This document shows positions 26,585-35,997 of a stretch of DNA of 64,000 bases, in pieces (the stretch's first letter is position 1; each line of letters begins with the position of its first letter). Location of the stretch: NCBI RefSeq assembly GCF_030849025.1, contig NZ_CP118224.1, forward strand, positions 64,501 through 128,500. The letters are read 5' to 3'. This DNA is from Oceanimonas pelagia. GTDB lineage: Bacteria > Pseudomonadota > Gammaproteobacteria > Enterobacterales > Aeromonadaceae. The position numbers were made by a program, and so were the translations under genes. Under the pieces are notes generated by a model, which did not search any database, had not been told where the DNA came from, and saw only the letters and a program-made list of their open reading frames with translations.

Positions 26585-27871
26585 TCAGTCCGCAAAGGCC
26601 AGATCCCGGAAATACAGCGCAATGTCGGGAAAGGCGATAATCAGCCCGGCGGCGGCCACCAGCATAAAGATAAAGGGCGGGGTGCCGCGGATCACTTCCA
26701 TATAGGGTCGCTTGAAAATGGCGATGGCGGTGAAAATGTCACAGCCAAAGGGCGGCGTGGCCGAGCCGATGGCCACCTGCAGGGTGATCAGCACCCCCAC
26801 CAGCACCGGATCCAGCCCGGTAGACTGAATGGCCGGGGCGAAAATGGGCGTCAGCACCAGGATCACCACAATGGGGTCCACAAACATGCAGGCGATAAAA
26901 AAGGCCACGCAAATGGCGATAAGCACACCCACCGGGCCGGCCTCGTTCACGCCCACCGACTCCAGAATGGTCTGCGGCACCTGGGCGAATGACAATATCC
27001 AGGAAAAGCCGTTGCCCACCGCCACCAGAATAAACACCACGGCGGTAATCAGTCCGGTGGACTTGGCGATGCGGTAGATATCGGGCAGCTTCAGCGAGCG
27101 GAATACCACGAACTCCAGCAAAAAGGCATAAAGCACGCACACGGCGGCGGCTTCGGTGGGGCTGAATATACCGCCGTAAATGCCGCCCACGATAATCACC
27201 GGAAAGAACAGCGGCCACAGCGCCTGGCGCACGGCCACGCCGCGCTCGCGCCAGCTGGCCCTGGGCTCGGTGGGCACTTCGTTCTTGTGGGCGTAATACA
27301 GGCAGTAGAGCGAGAACATCACCAGGATCAGCAGCCCCGGGCCAATGCCGGCGATAAACAGCTCGGCAATGGAGGTTTCCGAAATCACCCCGTAGATGAT
27401 CATGCCGATGCTCGGCGGGATCAGAAAGGCGATATCGCTGGCATTGATGATCAGTGCCAGGGTGAAGGGGTCGGAATAACCGGCGCGCAGCATTTTGGGC
27501 CGCAGCGGCGAGCCCACCGCCACCACGGTGGCCTGGGTGGAGCCGGACACGGCGCCGAACAGGGTGCAGGAGGTGGCGGTGCTGATGGCAAGCCCCCCCT
27601 TGATGTGACCGATAAAGGCCATCACCATGTTGATCAGCCGGTCGGCGGAATGGCCCCGGGTCATGATGTCGGCGGCCAGAATAAACATGGGCACGGCAAT
27701 CAGCGAGGCCGGGCGAATGCCGCCCATCATCTGCTGAATAAAGGTGCCCATCTGACCAAAGCCGTCGAACATCATCACAAAGCCCACCACGGCGGCGGTG
27801 ATCAGCGGAATCATCATGGGAAAGCCCAGCAGCAGCAGGCCAATCATGATCGACATTAACAGTGTTGCCAT
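26585..27871 (-). CDS. teaC: TeaC, TRAP transporter large permease (ectoine)
   Basis: A 428-residue DctM-type membrane subunit with about 12 helices, the ion-coupled translocator of a TRAP system. The ATG at 27871 is preferred over a GTG three codons earlier because AAGGTG lies six bases before the ATG. Sequence is typical of the family (MGGIRPASLIAVPMFILAAD, FGAVSGSTQATVVAVG). It is between teaB (12-base gap) and teaD. With TeaA and TeaB it should import ectoine and hydroxyectoine using the sodium gradient. Confidence 0.92.
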   Translation of the reverse strand: MATLLMSIMIGLLLLGFPMMIPLITAAVVGFVMMFDGFGQMGTFIQQMMGGIRPASLIAVPMFILAADIMTRGHSADRLINMVMAFIGHIKGGLAISTATSCTLFGAVSGSTQATVVAVGSPLRPKMLRAGYSDPFTLALIINASDIAFLIPPSIGMIIYGVISETSIAELFIAGIGPGLLILVMFSLYCLYYAHKNEVPTEPRASWRERGVAVRQALWPLFFPVIIVGGIYGGIFSPTEAAAVCVLYAFLLEFVVFRSLKLPDIYRIAKSTGLITAVVFILVAVGNGFSWILSFAQVPQTILESVGVNEAGPVGVLIAICVAFFIACMFVDPIVVILVLTPIFAPAIQSTGLDPVLVGVLITLQVAIGSATPPFGCDIFTAIAIFKRPYMEVIRGTPPFIFMLVAAAGLIIAFPDIALYFRDLAFAD

Positions 27872-27883
27872 GGAGTTCACCTT

Positions 27884-28480
27884 TTACACTTCGGTTTCGG
27901 TGTCGCCATAGCCGTCCGGCACACCGGTGGAAAGAAATACCCCCCGGCTGGTGAGGTTTTTGACGGCGGTCAGCAAATACTGAATGCCGGTTATGGCAAA
28001 ACCCACCGGCACCCACAGGTAAATCCACCAGATCTCAAAGCCCAGTGCCGGCAGAATGCGACCGCGGCTGTACAGGGTCTCGATATAGCCGTAGGCGTGA
28101 TAACAGAGAAAAAACATGACGGCCGAGGTAAACAGCGCGATCAGCACCATCAGCACCTTGCGCAACCGAACGGAGAGCGAGTCGTACAGGGCCGACATGC
28201 GAATATGGCGGCCGTGACGGGCGGCGTAGCCCAGGCCGGCAAAGGTGATCAGAATAATCAGAATGCGGTTGATTTCGCCGGAGAAGAAAAAACCCTCACC
28301 AAACACAAAGCGGGCAATGACGTTGGCGCAGGTGTTGATGGCCATCAGCAGCACGCCGGCGGCCAGCATGACCGCCTCGATGCGGGCAATCCATTCGTCC
28401 AGCCAGCCCAGTACCCCGGGCAGGCCGGAATGATAACTGGCGGTGTCGTCCTCGACGATGTCCTGGTTGTTGTTGTTCAT
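27884..28480 (-). CDS. teaB: TeaB, TRAP transporter small permease (ectoine)
   Basis: A 198-residue DctQ-type membrane subunit with four predicted helices (about residues 35-55, 70-90, 110-130 and 150-170) and acidic termini. AAGGAG precedes the ATG at seven bases. It lies between teaA and teaC, the order found in Halomonas. The 72-base gap from teaA contains a GC-rich hairpin that probably lowers expression of the membrane subunits relative to the binding protein. Confidence 0.9.
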   Translation of the reverse strand: MNNNNQDIVEDDTASYHSGLPGVLGWLDEWIARIEAVMLAAGVLLMAINTCANVIARFVFGEGFFFSGEINRILIILITFAGLGYAARHGRHIRMSALYDSLSVRLRKVLMVLIALFTSAVMFFLCYHAYGYIETLYSRGRILPALGFEIWWIYLWVPVGFAITGIQYLLTAVKNLTSRGVFLSTGVPDGYGDTETEV

Positions 28481-28527
28481 ACCGTGCTCCTTGACCGGTT
28501 AAAAGAGCCGGCCAGGGTAAAAGAGAA

Positions 28528-28544
28528 GGGGCGCAAAGCGCCCC
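28528..28544 (-). terminator. Attenuator-like hairpin between teaA and teaB
   Basis: GGGGCGC-TTT-GCGCCCC on the minus strand, followed by TTCTCTTTT. The interrupted T tract suggests partial termination or 3'-end protection of the teaA message, a common device for producing excess binding protein. Confidence 0.6.
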
Positions 28545-28552
28545 GTTATCGG

Positions 28553-29575
28553 TTAGTTGGTCACTTTTTCGAGATCTTCTTTAAAGGTGTTGAGCAGTTC
28601 CTGGCCACGCTCACCGGTCATTTCAATGAACTTGGCTTCCACCTGGGGGGCGCGGGCACGGAAGGCGGCAATCTGCTCTTCGTTCAGGCGGGTAACAGTC
28701 ACCTCGTCGCTGCTGCTGGTGATCTTTTCCAGCGCGCGCTCGGCCAGGCCGTCGATATGTTCTATGGTCTGTTCAAAGGCGTAGTCGGAGGCCTTTTGCA
28801 CCAGTTGCTTGTCCTGGTCCGACAGGCCGTTGTAGAAGTCCTGGTTGGCCATCATGGCGGTGGTGAACCAACCGTGGCCGGTGAAGATAAGGTTGGGCGA
28901 CACCTCATACAGGCCGCCGGACTCGATCCAGAAAATGGGGTTTTCCTGGCCCTGAATCATGTTGGTCTGCAGTGCGCCGTACACTTCGCCCCAGGGCAGG
29001 GGGGTGGGGGTGGCGCCAAAGGCGGAGTAGGTTTCCGACAGCAGCGGGTTGGTCATCACCCGTACCTTCTTGTTCTTCAGCTCTTCGGGGGTGGTGATGG
29101 GCTCGTCCAGCGTGACCACAAACTCCCCTTCCGGGTACATTTTCAGCAGCTTCAGGCCTTTTTCCGCGTAGAGTTTCGGAAATTTCTCGTTGATGGCGTC
29201 ACTTTCCCGAAAGAAGCTCACCACGTCCTTCATGTCGGTGGGCATCAGGTAGGGAATAAAAAAGATCTGCGCTTCGGGGATCAGAGCACCGGTAAAGCCG
29301 GGGGACTGATTCACGAAATTCAGAATGCCCGCCTGGGTCTGCTCCATGATGTCGTCCGACTCGCCCAGCTCGCCAAAGCGGTAGATCTGCAGCTGGTGCG
29401 CCGAGTTGTCCTCGATGTATTCCTTGAACTTGTGGGCGAACACATCCTGCACGTCGCCTTCGTATTCCTCATGGGCGTAACGCCAGGTATCGGCCTGGGC
29501 GGCGCCACAGGCGAACAGGGCCAGGGCCGACACACCGGCCAGTTGCTTGAGCTTGAATCCCTTTTGCATATCCAT
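28553..29575 (-). CDS. teaA: TeaA, periplasmic ectoine/hydroxyectoine-binding protein
   Basis: A 340-residue DctP-type TRAP binding protein with a Sec signal peptide (cleavage near residue 28, after AQA). From memory of the Halomonas elongata TeaA sequence, long stretches agree: WRYAHEEYEGDVQDVFA, YRFGELGESDDIMEQTQ, FFIPYLMPTDM and GQENPIFWIESGGLYEV. GGAG precedes the ATG by six bases. It heads an operon laid out exactly as teaABCD. TeaA captures ectoine at high affinity, allowing recovery of leaked compatible solute and uptake as osmoprotectant or nutrient. No ectoine synthesis or degradation genes are in the window. Confidence 0.94.
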   Translation of the reverse strand: MDMQKGFKLKQLAGVSALALFACGAAQADTWRYAHEEYEGDVQDVFAHKFKEYIEDNSAHQLQIYRFGELGESDDIMEQTQAGILNFVNQSPGFTGALIPEAQIFFIPYLMPTDMKDVVSFFRESDAINEKFPKLYAEKGLKLLKMYPEGEFVVTLDEPITTPEELKNKKVRVMTNPLLSETYSAFGATPTPLPWGEVYGALQTNMIQGQENPIFWIESGGLYEVSPNLIFTGHGWFTTAMMANQDFYNGLSDQDKQLVQKASDYAFEQTIEHIDGLAERALEKITSSSDEVTVTRLNEEQIAAFRARAPQVEAKFIEMTGERGQELLNTFKEDLEKVTN

Positions 29576-29838
29576 TTGGTGCTCCGTTATGGTTTCGTGC
29601 TCTAACTTTAATTGCGTTTATAGACTGGCAAAATAAGCAACAAGACGCAAGAAAAGGGGCTCGTTCAAATACGTTTTTAAGAGGTGGAAAGAAAGGATTC
29701 TGATGTGTTTTGGTTATTATGCTTGCGTTGTTATGATTTTTTGGCGGTTTTTGGGTGACTTTGTTGGCTTTTGCAAGTGCGGGAACATGAGTGGGATGAT
29801 AGGGGGCGAAAGATTACAGTGGTAAGCAAGTTGACCGC

Positions 29839-30048
29839 TCAGACTGAAACATCAGCGTAGACGACGAAACGCAAAACAGGCAAGCCGGGTTGCCTGAACC
29901 CCTCACACCGGCGGCGCCGGTATGACATGAAGCAGTAGCAGGGATTGCCGTAGCCGACCGGCACATGGAAGTACTTGTCGCGTGCCGGTGGAGGCAAGCC
30001 TGCTGCTGCTTCGCATTGCGGAGTCTGGCCGACATGCTCCTCGGCCAA
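29839..30048 (-). other. Repeat-derived sequence or small gene remnant downstream of mipA
   Basis: A frame from a TTG five bases after the mipA stop could encode 69 residues rich in Cys, Tyr and Arg, with no recognised family. The segment contains several hairpins (CAGGCAA-GCCGGG-TTGCCTG near 29878; CCGGCAC and GTGCCGG arms near 29959 and 29981) and a 15-mer, CAAGTACTTCCATGT on the minus strand at 29963-29977, that recurs exactly at 59412-59426. I therefore favour a diverged dispersed repeat over a gene. The rest of the 29576-29838 gap is AT-rich and should carry the teaA promoter; no clear motif seen. Confidence 0.4.
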
Positions 30049-30052
30049 AGGC

Positions 30053-30805
30053 TCAGAAGTGGTAGCTCAGCACCATACCGGCCAGGGCCTGGGTGGCCTC
30101 GCCGGCCCGTTTGACGATGGGGCTGTCTTCGGCATCGCCGGTGAGTTGAGTGATGCCGGCCAGGCCGGTGACCGACCAGTTTGCGGCAACACGGTAATTG
30201 ATGTTGCCGCTCAGGCCCAGACGCCAGTAACCCTCGCCGGGCTCATAACGGCTGAAGCCACTGCGGGCGGCATCGCCGGCGGACACGCGAAACAGGCTTT
30301 GGGTCCACTCCTTGCTGCTGTAGGTCAGGCTGGGGCCAAAGCCGGCGGTCCAGCCCGGTGCAATTTGATCCCGCCAGCCGGCGCGCAGGGTCAGCTGGTA
30401 GCCGTCCACATCACCGGTCAGCGGCGTTTGGCCCTGCAGGCTGAAGCGCCAGAAGCCGGGCTGGTAGCTCAGGCGCAGGCCGCCGGTCAGGCCGCCGTCC
30501 ACGCGCGCAAAACGGTGCAGGTCACCGTCGTTATCCCGCCCCGGGGTGTAGCCGACAAAGGGCGACAGGCTCCAGTCCTGTTGCTGATACAGGTTCCAGC
30601 CCAGACCATCGCGCCAGTTGAGGTAAAACAGCTCACCGTATTTGAGGTTGGCGTCCGGCAGCACTCTGGTCTCGTAGTCATCGCTGCCCAGGTAATCGGG
30701 GGCCTGGGTGGCGGAAAGACCAACGCTGCCGCTCCAGGACTGGGCCATGGCCGGTGCGGCCAGCAGTGACAGGGCGGCAAGGGAACAGACAATGGATCGG
30801 TTCAT
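30053..30805 (-). CDS. MipA/OmpV family outer-membrane protein
   Basis: A 250-residue beta-barrel protein. Signal peptide residues 1-21 (cleavage after AMA), then alternating amphipathic strands and a C-terminal Phe (LSYHF), the usual outer-membrane barrel ending. The sequence ATQAPDYLGSDDYETRVLP near the mature N-terminus is the family signature. Members act as a scaffold for murein-synthesising enzymes (MipA) or as osmotically and metal-responsive porins (OmpV); which applies here cannot be decided. Monocistronic by spacing, with no close codirectional partner. Confidence 0.9.
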   Translation of the reverse strand: MNRSIVCSLAALSLLAAPAMAQSWSGSVGLSATQAPDYLGSDDYETRVLPDANLKYGELFYLNWRDGLGWNLYQQQDWSLSPFVGYTPGRDNDGDLHRFARVDGGLTGGLRLSYQPGFWRFSLQGQTPLTGDVDGYQLTLRAGWRDQIAPGWTAGFGPSLTYSSKEWTQSLFRVSAGDAARSGFSRYEPGEGYWRLGLSGNINYRVAANWSVTGLAGITQLTGDAEDSPIVKRAGEATQALAGMVLSYHF

Positions 30806-30987
30806 GAGGGTGGCTGTGCTCCTGAGGATTGAAGATGGAATGTTCGCCGCTCCCTGGCGTTGCCGGTCAGGCGGGTTACCGGCGGCTCCGTTTGCATCCT
30901 TAACTAACCGGTAAGGCCAAGTCTAGCATGATGATCCTCGCCGTCACCGTTGTGAGCGCCCAGATTGGGTGAAGGTGAATACCGGCC

Positions 30988-31015
30988 AATAAAAAACCCG
31001 GCCGTGGCCGGGTTT
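30988..31015 (-). terminator. Rho-independent terminator of icd
   Basis: Minus strand AAACCCGGCC-AC-GGCCGGGTTT followed by TTTATT, 27 bases past the icd stop. Confidence 0.9.
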
Positions 31016-31041
31016 GCATGTTGTTGCTGTCGGAGGCCGGC

Positions 31042-33273
31042 TTAGCCGTTCAGCTGGGCCAGGGCCTGGTTCAGGGTGGTGCTGGGGCGCATCACCTTTT
31101 CCAGAACGGCCGGATCGGCATGGTAGTAGCCCTGAACGCCGGCGGGCTGGCCCTGCACGGCGTTCAGTTCGCTGACGATCTGGTCTTCGTTGTCGGCCAG
31201 GGCCTTGGCCAGGGGCGCGAAGTGGGCGGCCAGTTCGGCGTCCTCGGTCTGGGTGGCCAGCTGCTGAGCCCAGTACAGGGCCAGATAGAAGTGGCTGCCG
31301 CGGTTGTCCAGCTCGCCGGCGCGACGGGACGGTGACTTGCCGTTGTCCAGCAGCAGCTCGGTGGCCTTGTCCAGACACCTGGCCAGCAGCTTGGCGCGGT
31401 CGTTGCCTTCCTTGATGCCCAGCTCCTCCAGCGACACTGCCAGGGCCAGGAACTCACCCAGGGAATCCCAGCGCAGGTGGTTTTCTTCCATCAGCTGCTG
31501 CACGTGCTTGGGCGCGGAGCCGCCGGCACCGGTCTCGTACATGCCGCCGCCGGCCAGCATGGGCACGATGGACAGCATCTTGGCGGAGGTGCCCAGTTCC
31601 ATGATGGGGAACAGATCGGTCAGGTAGTCACGCAGCACGTTGCCGGTCACGGAAATGGTGTCCTTGCCGCGCTTCATGCGCTCCATGGAGAAGCGAATGG
31701 CCTCGTTGTAGGCCATGATGCGAATGTCCAGGCCGGACAGGTCATGCTCCTGCAGGTAGGCTTCCACCTTCTTGCGCAGCTCGTTGTCGTGGGCGCGTTC
31801 GTCGTCCAGCCAGAACACCGCCGGGGTGTCGGAGTTGCGGGCGCGGTTCACCGCCAGTTTGACCCAGTCGCGAATGGCGGCGTCCTTGGTCTGGCAGGCA
31901 CGCCAGATGTCGCCTTTTTCCACGTCGTGCTGCATCAGCACCTCGCCGGCCTCGTTGACCACCCGCATGGTGCCGTTTTCGGTCAGCTCAAAGGTCTTGT
32001 CGTGCGAGCCGTATTCCTCGGCCTTCATCGCCATCAGGCCCACGTTGGACACCGAGCCCATGGTGCGCGGATCAAAGGCGCCGTTGGTCTTGCAGAAGTT
32101 GATCACTTCCTGATAGATGCGGGCATAGGTGGACTCGGGCATCACCGCCTTGGTGTCCTTCAGCTTGCCGTCGCGGCCCCACATCTGACCGGAGTTGCGG
32201 ATCATGGCGGGCATGGAGGCGTCCACGATCACGTCGCTCGGCACGTGCAGGTTGGTGATGCCTTTCACCGAGTCCACCATGGCCAGCTCCGGACGGTGCT
32301 CGTAGCAGTCGTGAATGGCTTCTTCGATTTCTTCCTGAGTGGACTGGGGCAGGCTCTTGATCTTCTCCAGTACGCTGCTCATGCCGTTGTTGGGGTTTAC
32401 ACCCAGCTCGTCAAACAGCTTGCCGTACTTGTCGAACACTTCCTTGTAGAACACCTTGACCGCGTGGCCGAACACGATGGGGTGAGACACCTTCATCATG
32501 GTGGCCTTGACGTGCAGGGACCACATCACGCCGGTTTCCTTGCAGTCCTGCAGGGTCTGCTCAAAGAAGCTTTCCAGCGCCCTGGCGCTCATGAACATGC
32601 TGTCGAGCACTTCACCTTGCTGCAGCGCCAGCTCTTTTTTCAGCTGGGGCTTGCCGTCCTGACCGATGAACTCGATGCGCACGGTCTGGGCCTTGTCCAT
32701 GGTCACGGACTGCTCGCTGGAGAAGAAGTCACCGCCGGTCATGTAGTCGGCGTGGGAGCGGGACGCCTTGCTCCAGGCTCCCATGGAATGGGGGTATTTG
32801 CGGGCAAAGGCCTTGACCGCGGCCGGGGCGCGACGGTCGGAGTTACCCTGGCGCAGCACCGGGTTTACTGCGCTGCCCAGCACCTTGGAGTAGGCCTCGC
32901 GGATGGCTTTTTCTTCGTCGGTCTTCGGCTCTTCCGGGAAATCGGGCACGTTATAACCCTGGGACTGCAGCTCCTTGATGCAGGCGCGCAGCTGGGGCAC
33001 CGAAGCACTGATGTTGGGCAGCTTGATGATGTTGGCGTGCGGGTCCTGGGTCAGCTCACCCAGCTCGGCCAGGCCGTCGGCCACGCGCTGCTCGTCGGTC
33101 AGGCGCTCGGGAAAGGCGGCCAGTACGCGGCCGGCCAGGGAGATGTCGCTCAGGGTAACATCAATGCCGGCGGCGTCGGTGAAGGTGCGAATAATGGGCA
33201 GCAGAGAGTAGGTGGCCAGAGCGGGGGCTTCGTCGGTCAGGGTATAGACGATGGTCGATTGTTTGGTGGTCAT
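31042..33273 (-). CDS. icd: Monomeric NADP-dependent isocitrate dehydrogenase
   Basis: A 743-residue monomeric IDH (IDH-II class), which oxidises isocitrate to 2-oxoglutarate with NADP+ in the TCA cycle. The size and segments such as the N-terminal [17 protein letters not shown] and [16 protein letters not shown] leave no doubt of the class, which is unrelated in sequence to dimeric E. coli Icd. The start at 33273 is chosen by alignment to the family and a nearby AGGGA; the longer upstream frame contains promoter DNA. The strand opposite this gene also lacks stops for 655 codons, an effect of its biased composition rather than a second gene. Confidence 0.96.
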   Translation of the reverse strand: MTTKQSTIVYTLTDEAPALATYSLLPIIRTFTDAAGIDVTLSDISLAGRVLAAFPERLTDEQRVADGLAELGELTQDPHANIIKLPNISASVPQLRACIKELQSQGYNVPDFPEEPKTDEEKAIREAYSKVLGSAVNPVLRQGNSDRRAPAAVKAFARKYPHSMGAWSKASRSHADYMTGGDFFSSEQSVTMDKAQTVRIEFIGQDGKPQLKKELALQQGEVLDSMFMSARALESFFEQTLQDCKETGVMWSLHVKATMMKVSHPIVFGHAVKVFYKEVFDKYGKLFDELGVNPNNGMSSVLEKIKSLPQSTQEEIEEAIHDCYEHRPELAMVDSVKGITNLHVPSDVIVDASMPAMIRNSGQMWGRDGKLKDTKAVMPESTYARIYQEVINFCKTNGAFDPRTMGSVSNVGLMAMKAEEYGSHDKTFELTENGTMRVVNEAGEVLMQHDVEKGDIWRACQTKDAAIRDWVKLAVNRARNSDTPAVFWLDDERAHDNELRKKVEAYLQEHDLSGLDIRIMAYNEAIRFSMERMKRGKDTISVTGNVLRDYLTDLFPIMELGTSAKMLSIVPMLAGGGMYETGAGGSAPKHVQQLMEENHLRWDSLGEFLALAVSLEELGIKEGNDRAKLLARCLDKATELLLDNGKSPSRRAGELDNRGSHFYLALYWAQQLATQTEDAELAAHFAPLAKALADNEDQIVSELNAVQGQPAGVQGYYHADPAVLEKVMRPSTTLNQALAQLNG

Positions 33274-33512
33274 TATTTCCCTATTTCCCAGGTTGATGTT
33301 GGGGGAGCAGCGGCCGCGCCTGGTACCAGAGGATATTGGGTACTGGCGCTGGACTTGAATCCGCTGCGCGGAATTTCCGGCGCCCATTGTATGACACTTG
33401 GGCGCGCGGACTTAAGTGTTCAAGTTCAAATAAGCAAGAAATAGTCGCGGGGCAAGCGGATTGAACCAATACTCATACGGCCAGCATCCCCGGCACCCGG
33501 CGATCAAGTAGT

Positions 33513-33560
33513 GTGATCCGGATCAAGAAAAGAGCGGTTGGTGACGTTATTCCCTATAAT
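33513..33560 (+). promoter_or_regulatory. FNR/ANR-like box and -10 element before the chemoreceptor
   Basis: GTGAT-CCGG-ATCAA at 33513-33526 matches the FNR consensus TTGAT-N4-ATCAA except for its first base. A perfect TATAAT lies at 33555-33560. The box centre would be about 47 bases before the predicted start site, slightly further than the classical -41.5. The rest of the 33274-33616 gap holds the divergent icd promoter, with an ACTTAAGT palindrome near 33410. Confidence 0.6.
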
Positions 33561-33616
33561 CCCTCCGGGCTTGTCCGTCGGGACATGTGGTACCCGCTGT
33601 TATGTAAGGATGCACT

Positions 33617-35170
33617 ATGAGAGAGAACCTTCCCGTTACCCACCGGGAACGCACCTTCGACGCCAGTGAGCGGCTGGTCTCGACCACCGATATTCACGGC
33701 AATATTCTTCACTGCAACGACGCCTTTGTGAACGTCAGCGGCTATCCCCGTGAGGAGCTGATTGGCCAGCCCCACAATCTGGTGCGTCATCCGGACATGC
33801 CACCGGCCGCCTTTAAGGTCATGTGGGAGCATCTCAAGGCGGGACAGCCCTGGATGGGCCTGGTCAAAAACCGCTGCAAGAACGGCGACCACTACTGGGT
33901 GGATGCCTATGTGTCGCCCATTACCGAGGGCGGCAAGGTGGTGGGGTTTGAATCGGTGCGCGCCTGCCCCGACCGGGAAGACGTGGCCCGGGCCGAGCGG
34001 CTTTACGCCCGGCTGCGGGCGGGGGCGTCCCTGCCACGCGCCTCCATACTGTCCCGGCCCTGGTGCTGGCTGGGGGCCGCCCAGCTTCCGGTTGCCGCCC
34101 TGCTGGTCAGTGGCAATACCGACGCCGCGGTGATGCTCGAATTACTGTCGCTGGCCGCCTTTGGCGGCTGGGTGAGCCACTGGCACCGGCACACCCTGAT
34201 CCGGCTCGATGAACTGCTGGGCGGTGCCTTTCGCCACGAGCTGGCCGTGCATACCCACAGCCGGGAGCAGGGCATGCTGGGCCGGCTCAAGGCGGGCATT
34301 CGCAGTGAAAAGGCCCGGCTGACGGCCACCATTACCCGCATTGAAGACGCCGCCGGCCAGGTGACCCGCAGCTCCGACAGCGGCCAGGCAAGGTCCCGCC
34401 AGGCCCGGAATGGCATGGCCGGTCTGCGTCAGGAAACCGAGCAGGTGGCCACCGCCATGCACGAGATGAGCGCCAGCATCAACGACGTCACCGCCCATGT
34501 GCAGGAAACCGCCACGCAGGCCGACAGGGCCAGCCAGATGGCTTACCAGGGCCTGGAGATGGCCGGTGTCACCCGGGAAGCCATTGCCGGGCTGAAAAAT
34601 ACCGTGGACGATATCGGTGCCGAGGTGCAGCGGCTGGCGCAGCAGATCACCGGCATTGCTCAGGTTGCGGACATGATTGAAACCCTGTCGGAGCAGACCA
34701 ACCTGCTGGCGCTCAATGCCGCCATCGAGGCGGCCCGGGCCGGCGAGCAGGGCCGGGGCTTCGCGGTGGTGGCCGACGAAGTGCGCCGGCTGGCGGCGCG
34801 GACCCGGGAGTCCACCGGCGAGATCCACCGTATTGTGGCGGAGCTGAGCGATCGCGCCGGCTCGTCGGTGGCGGTGGCCGAGCAGGGCAAGATTGGTGCC
34901 GAGGCGGGGCTGGGCCGTGTGGTGGAAACGGAAAAGAGCCTGAGCGGCATTACGTCGGCGGTGTCGCGCATTGCCGACATGTCAATGCAAATGGCCACGG
35001 CGGTGGAGCAGCAGGCGCGGGTGGCGGAAGACATCAACCGGCAGGCGGTGCACATGGCCAGTCTGTCGGACTCGGGGCTGGCCCAGGCCGACTCTGCCGC
35101 CGGCAGCATGGCCGAGTTGCAGTCGGTGGCCGGCGAACTGCACGATCTGGTGGTGCGGCTGAGGCGGTGA
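33617..35170 (+). CDS. PAS-domain methyl-accepting chemotaxis protein (Aer-like)
   Basis: A 517-residue chemoreceptor. Residues about 15-115 form a PAS domain close to that of E. coli Aer ([35 protein letters not shown]), which binds FAD in aerotaxis. A short hydrophobic hairpin (about 155-190) anchors it without a periplasmic domain, and the C-terminal signalling rod includes the conserved tip [20 protein letters not shown]. Binding of FAD is inferred from PAS similarity. Together with an FNR-type box upstream, a redox or oxygen taxis role is likely. It stands alone, away from other chemotaxis genes. Confidence 0.92.
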   Translation: MRENLPVTHRERTFDASERLVSTTDIHGNILHCNDAFVNVSGYPREELIGQPHNLVRHPDMPPAAFKVMWEHLKAGQPWMGLVKNRCKNGDHYWVDAYVSPITEGGKVVGFESVRACPDREDVARAERLYARLRAGASLPRASILSRPWCWLGAAQLPVAALLVSGNTDAAVMLELLSLAAFGGWVSHWHRHTLIRLDELLGGAFRHELAVHTHSREQGMLGRLKAGIRSEKARLTATITRIEDAAGQVTRSSDSGQARSRQARNGMAGLRQETEQVATAMHEMSASINDVTAHVQETATQADRASQMAYQGLEMAGVTREAIAGLKNTVDDIGAEVQRLAQQITGIAQVADMIETLSEQTNLLALNAAIEAARAGEQGRGFAVVADEVRRLAARTRESTGEIHRIVAELSDRAGSSVAVAEQGKIGAEAGLGRVVETEKSLSGITSAVSRIADMSMQMATAVEQQARVAEDINRQAVHMASLSDSGLAQADSAAGSMAELQSVAGELHDLVVRLRR

Positions 35171-35199
35171 AGGGGCACTCAGCCCGGCTGACACCATGC

Positions 35200-35376
35200 C
35201 TACTTGCGTTTGGCGTAGGTGCGGCAGAGCCGGCGCAGCACCGGCAGTTGCTGCTGAAAGTTGCTGCAGGCGTCGCACATCAGGGTGTGCAGCCGCAGCG
35301 ACAGTGTTTCCCGGGTGGTAAGGGGCCGCTCCTGGCTTTCGGACATCAGCCGGGTGGCCTGACGACATTTCAGCAT
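35200..35376 (-). CDS. Small zinc-finger (zf-HC2-like) anti-sigma factor
   Basis: A 58-residue protein with the anti-sigma zinc motif: an N-terminal Cys (LKCRQAT) and HTLMCDAC (HxxxCxxC) near residue 32. It lacks any membrane segment, so it would be a soluble anti-sigma. AAGGAG precedes the ATG and the gene overlaps the sigma factor by 7 bases, a translational coupling usual for sigma/anti-sigma pairs. It ends the bufferin transcript. Assigned as partner of the ECF sigma factor by position and motif. Confidence 0.8.
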   Translation of the reverse strand: MLKCRQATRLMSESQERPLTTRETLSLRLHTLMCDACSNFQQQLPVLRRLCRTYAKRK

Positions 35377-35957
35377 GAGCAGTCTCCTTGCCGTTGCCAG
35401 CGGTTCTCCAGGCATTCGCGCAGCCGTAGTCGTGCCCGGTACAGAATGACATTGAGATTGCTGACGGTGAGCGCCAGCTCGGCGCAGATCTCCGGGCTTT
35501 CCAGCCCCACGAATTCCCGCATCATGAATACCCGGCCCTGACGGGCGGGCAGGCCCTCGAGACAGGCCTCGAAGACTTGCCAGAAGCGCTCGTCTTCCAG
35601 GCTGTCATCGGGAGAGCTCCAGCGCATGGGACGCTCTTCCTTGTGCCAGCGTCCGGCCTGGTTGAACAGGGTGTCTTCAAACTGCTGATCGGTGTCGTCG
35701 TGCAGCTCGCTGACGCTGGTCAGGCGCTGGCGCCGGCGGATCTGGTCGGCGATCTTGTGCTTGAGAATGGCAAACACCCAGGTCTTGTAGGCGGAGTGGC
35801 CGTGAAAGGAGTCGGCATAGCGAAAGGCGCCCAGCATGGCTTCCTGCACCGCGTCTTCCGCCAGGTGGGGATCCCGCAGCTGCAGGGTGGCGAATTTCAG
35901 CATTTGCAGCCGCAGTTGTTCGTTCAGCTCGGGCGAAAACGCCGACGATTCAGCCAT
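35370..35957 (-). CDS. ECF RNA polymerase sigma factor of the bufferin operon
   Basis: A 195-residue ECF sigma factor with region 2 (DPHLAEDAVQEAMLGAF, YKTWVFAILKHKIADQIRRR) and region 4 (LPARQGRVFMMREFVGLESPEICAELALTVSNLNVILYRAR). The start at MAESSAFSPEL has AAGGA eight bases upstream. It lies 40 bases after the DoxX gene and is followed by an overlapping zinc-finger anti-sigma. Homologous DUF2282/DUF692/DUF2063/DoxX sets elsewhere are transcribed by an ECF sigma factor (SigF in Caulobacter), so it probably autoregulates the whole operon in response to metal stress, most likely copper. Confidence 0.9.
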   Translation of the reverse strand: MAESSAFSPELNEQLRLQMLKFATLQLRDPHLAEDAVQEAMLGAFRYADSFHGHSAYKTWVFAILKHKIADQIRRRQRLTSVSELHDDTDQQFEDTLFNQAGRWHKEERPMRWSSPDDSLEDERFWQVFEACLEGLPARQGRVFMMREFVGLESPEICAELALTVSNLNVILYRARLRLRECLENRWQRQGDCSC

Positions 35958-35997
35958 GACAATCCTTGTCTGTTGAGTCTGGGGGTATGACTGCAAG

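Noticed and set aside
29839-30048. Calling the Cys/Tyr-rich frame after mipA a gene
   Set aside because: Starts at TTG, overlaps hairpins and shares sequence with a repeat at 59.4 kb; no family.
33273-33387. 38-residue extension of isocitrate dehydrogenase
   Set aside because: Family N-terminus starts at MTTKQS and the extension would consume the promoter.
31477-33444. A 655-codon open frame antisense to icd
   Set aside because: It mirrors a well-identified monomeric isocitrate dehydrogenase; its translation is Gly/His/Val-rich with no domain, the usual result of high GC at codon position three.
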